From: Thermodesulfobacteriota bacterium
Lineage (GTDB): Bacteria; Desulfobacterota; BSN033; UBA1163
Reading direction: 5' to 3'
Length of the DNA stretch: 6,681 bases
Assembly (NCBI GenBank): GCA_030024065.1
Contig: JASEIE010000222.1
Span: 1 to 6,681, forward strand
Position numbers and translations under genes: made by a program. Positions 4,947-6,681 of this stretch are shown one piece after another. The stretch's first letter is position 1. Every line of letters begins with the position of its first letter. The notes beneath the pieces were generated by a model. The model did not search any database and was not told the origin of the DNA. It worked only from the letters and a program-made list of their open reading frames with translations.

Positions 4947-5749
4947 TCATTGCTCTTCTCTTCTCCATTCTGGTCGCCCTCTTCTGGCTAAGCAAGTTCA
5001 GAAAAATGGATAAATATGAGAAGGAGCCGGAACGCCTCATCTACCTCGCCTTTTTTGCAGGGGTTCTGGCCACCATCCCCTCCGTTCTTCTGGAGATTCC
5101 CCTCCAGATAAGAACCCCTTATCACCCTCCCCTACTGAGAGATCTTTTTTTCTTCTTCCTGTGGGTGGCAATCGTTGAGGAGACCTTTAAATTTCTCGCT
5201 GTCCGTTTGACCGTTTATCGTTCGAGCAAATTCAATGAGGTGATGGATGGGATGATCTACATGGTCTCGGCGGCAATGGGTTTTGCAGCCACCGAAAACG
5301 TGGGATACATGATGGGATTCGGTTTCTCAGTGGGCCTTCTCAGGGCCATCCTCTCCTACCTCGCCCATCTCTCCTTCTCAGCCATCCTGGGCTACTATAT
5401 GGGGAAGGCAAAGATTGAGAGAAGTGGAAATTGGCTCTGGGTCGGTTTCATTCTGGCCGTCTCCCTCCACTGGTTTTATAATTTTTTCATTGTCGCCGGG
5501 ACATTTAAGACATCCGGAGGGTTTTTCCTTTTGGGGATTCTGGTCTGGGTCTCTGGATTGATCCTCACTCTCACTCTGGTCAGAAAGGCTCAGGCGGTTT
5601 CCCCCTTCCGAACCGCTCATCTCCTGCCAAAAAGGTTTACCCGTTCATGTCAGGCCTGTGGGAAAACGGTCTCCTCAAAGGCCTGGATCTGCCATCACTG
5701 CGGAGAACCACTCACCCTCGAAGAGGAAGAGGTTACTCTGAAAGCTTAA
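4943..5749 (+). CDS. PrsW-family intramembrane metalloprotease with C-terminal zinc ribbon
   Basis: 268 residues from GTG at 4943, or 272 from GTG at 4931. It belongs to the PrsW family, membrane-embedded proteases related to the CAAX-protease/Abi group; Bacillus PrsW cleaves the anti-sigma factor RsiW. Family motifs in the 268-residue numbering are EETFK (79-83), DGMIY (102-106), GFAATEN (113-119), HLSFSAILGYYMG (142-154) and LHWFYNF (175-181, HxxxN). The glutamates and histidines are the expected zinc ligands and catalytic residues. Hydrophobic segments run from the N-terminus to about residue 214, giving seven or eight helices. The soluble tail has two CxxC pairs, Cys236/Cys239 and Cys250/Cys253, a rubredoxin-like zinc ribbon, followed by an acidic end (EEEE). 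The target is unknown. No sigma or anti-sigma gene is in the window. The gene is coupled to the TIM-barrel gene and its 3' end overlaps the convergent permease gene by 17 bp. Confidence 0.88.
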   Translation: MIIALLFSILVALFWLSKFRKMDKYEKEPERLIYLAFFAGVLATIPSVLLEIPLQIRTPYHPPLLRDLFFFFLWVAIVEETFKFLAVRLTVYRSSKFNEVMDGMIYMVSAAMGFAATENVGYMMGFGFSVGLLRAILSYLAHLSFSAILGYYMGKAKIERSGNWLWVGFILAVSLHWFYNFFIVAGTFKTSGGFFLLGILVWVSGLILTLTLVRKAQAVSPFRTAHLLPKRFTRSCQACGKTVSSKAWICHHCGEPLTLEEEEVTLKA

Positions 5750-6527
5750 TAAAGGTGCCTTTCTTTCTTGCCTGATGAACCACCGCTTTGAAAACGATTG
5801 CCTCAAGCACCAGATAACATCCCGTTAGGCCGAACCCCCAACCTAAAATGTCTGTAAAACTCCTTTCAAATCCATAGAAGGATCGGAAATATTCAAGAAA
5901 ATAGGTCAGCGGGATGGCCCGGGCAATTTCGGAGAGCGGAGAGGGGAGGATGGAAATAGGATAGTATATCCCGCAGATCAAGGCGATGATGCTGGTGATG
6001 GACCAGGCTGCAACTTCAGCCTTATATCCGAAAAGAAGAACCAGGATGCAGACGCTCGTACCGATTAAAACGGCAATGAGGAAAAGGCCAAGAAGAAATA
6101 GCCCAAGCGGGACAAATCCCGGCTCGAAAAAATCGAACCCAAAAACAACCCGGCTAAATAGAGCAAGCAATAGAAAGACGAAAGAGGATCGCGCCATTCC
6201 AACGAGCCAGGCCCCCAATATTAATTGAACAGGGTGGATGGGAGCAATGAAGGTGTGCTTCATCGACTTTGCCCAGAGATCATAGAGAAGCGCATAGGCG
6301 ACATCGATCTGGCAGATCTGGATGAGGCTCATGGACATGACGCCGATGAGAATAAATCCCGACATCTTTGCATCCAGCCTCAAGAAGACGGTCAATAACC
6401 CCACAGAGAAGAGGCCGACGAGGGGCCAGAAGAAAATCTCAGAGAGGCTGAAAAAATTCCGCTTCGTGATGATCCAGTTCTTAAACGCAAACGCCCCGAT
6501 CTGGATTAACATCTTTTGAAAATTCAA
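5733..6527 (-). CDS. ABC-2 type transporter permease
   Basis: 264 residues from TTG at 6527. This is the membrane subunit of an ABC-2 exporter, which would work with a separate ATPase to move lipids, polysaccharide, drugs or similar cargo. A short N-terminal amphipathic region (LIQIGAFAFKNWIITKRN) precedes six hydrophobic segments, near 27-49, 57-75, 101-125, 138-167, 175-195 and 228-250. The hallmark of the family is visible between helices 5 and 6: YYPISILPSPLSEIARAIPL, then TYFLEYFR (188-215). Length and layout are normal for the family. The start is chosen because a perfect AGGAGG lies 6 bases upstream; the upstream in-frame TTG at 6557 has no Shine-Dalgarno, and ATG at 6512 is too far from one. 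No ATP-binding subunit is encoded on either side within the window, so the partner must lie elsewhere, most likely beyond the right edge. The cargo is unknown. Confidence 0.88.
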   Translation of the reverse strand: MNFQKMLIQIGAFAFKNWIITKRNFFSLSEIFFWPLVGLFSVGLLTVFLRLDAKMSGFILIGVMSMSLIQICQIDVAYALLYDLWAKSMKHTFIAPIHPVQLILGAWLVGMARSSFVFLLLALFSRVVFGFDFFEPGFVPLGLFLLGLFLIAVLIGTSVCILVLLFGYKAEVAAWSITSIIALICGIYYPISILPSPLSEIARAIPLTYFLEYFRSFYGFERSFTDILGWGFGLTGCYLVLEAIVFKAVVHQARKKGTFIKLSE

Positions 6528-6533
6528 TAAAGA

Positions 6534-6539
6534 CCTCCT
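6534..6539 (-). promoter_or_regulatory. Perfect Shine-Dalgarno deciding the permease start
   Basis: AGGAGG on the minus strand lies 6 bases before TTG at 6527. This favours the internal TTG over the longer frame starting at 6557. Confidence 0.75.
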
Positions 6540-6580
6540 GCCTCTCCAGTGATCCAAAAACGATAAAGGGACAGTCTTCG

Positions 6581-6610
6581 ACAGACTACCTCTTTTTAAT
6601 TAGAGTCTGT
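6581..6610. repeat. Small inverted repeat upstream of the permease
   Basis: ACAGACT (6581-6587) and AGTCTGT (6604-6610) are 7-bp reverse complements around a 16-base, AT-rich centre. It could be an operator for the permease gene or chance. No convincing -35/-10 pair was found near it. Confidence 0.3.
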
Positions 6611-6631
6611 TTATAAATGTTTTTTACCGTC

Positions 6632-6675
6632 ATGCCGGACTTGAGGAGCCTGCCCCGTACTTGATACGGGGGCAT
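6632..6675. repeat. REP-like palindrome at the window edge
   Basis: An outer pair ATGCC/GGCAT (6632-6636 with 6671-6675) encloses a hairpin CCCCGTA (6653-6659), loop CTTGA, TACGGGG (6665-6671). ACTTGA occurs in both halves. The segment resembles the common bacterial intergenic repeat type GTCATGCCGGACTTGA...GGCATCCAG. It may continue past the edge. The rest of 6528-6681 holds no gene. Confidence 0.6.
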
Positions 6676-6681
6676 CCAGAG

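Noticed and set aside
4943..5749. Bacteriocin-immunity or abortive-infection role for the PrsW-like protein
   Set aside because: The CAAX/Abi relatives include such proteins, but the motifs here are of the PrsW type and no bacteriocin or defence gene is nearby.

Overview
This window looks like chromosomal DNA of a Gram-negative bacterium. The reasons are a classical lipoprotein signal peptide, Shine-Dalgarno sites with ATG, GTG and TTG starts, and short intergenic gaps full of REP-like palindromes. G+C looks close to even. The style resembles Desulfobacterota or Nitrospirota genomes, but that placement is an impression and not a demonstrated result. All full-length genes are intact; I see no frameshift, tRNA, rRNA, CRISPR array or transposase gene.

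Layout. The last 16 codons of an upstream plus-strand gene end at base 51. A palindromic element (52-147) fills the gap exactly up to the stop codon of a convergent, cytoplasmic gamma-glutamyltransferase-family gene (146-1771, minus). Upstream of that, on the same strand, is an uncharacterised lipoprotein gene (1836-2477) with a strong promoter placed so close to its ATG that the mRNA may be almost leaderless. The divergent intergenic region (2478-2673) carries a nested inverted-repeat element. Then come three plus-strand genes. The first is a multi-pass membrane protein with an internal duplication and a C-terminal helix-hairpin-helix (DUF4332-like) domain (2674-4065). The second is a xylose-isomerase-like TIM-barrel metalloenzyme (4152-4946). 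The third is a PrsW-type intramembrane protease with a C-terminal zinc ribbon (4943-5749). The last two overlap by 4 bases. A minus-strand ABC-2 permease (5733-6527) converges on the protease gene and overlaps it by 17 bp. The right edge (6528-6681) has no gene and holds another palindromic repeat.

How the genes may work together. The TIM-barrel and protease genes are probably translated together. The duplicated membrane protein may be co-transcribed with them, but two strong hairpins stand in between. The lipoprotein and transferase genes may form a second, two-gene unit. No obvious defence, mobile-element or biosynthetic system is encoded. The most unusual content is the architecture of the 2674-4065 protein and the repeat elements, which supply gene boundaries: one stop codon, probably a second, and a candidate ribosome binding site.
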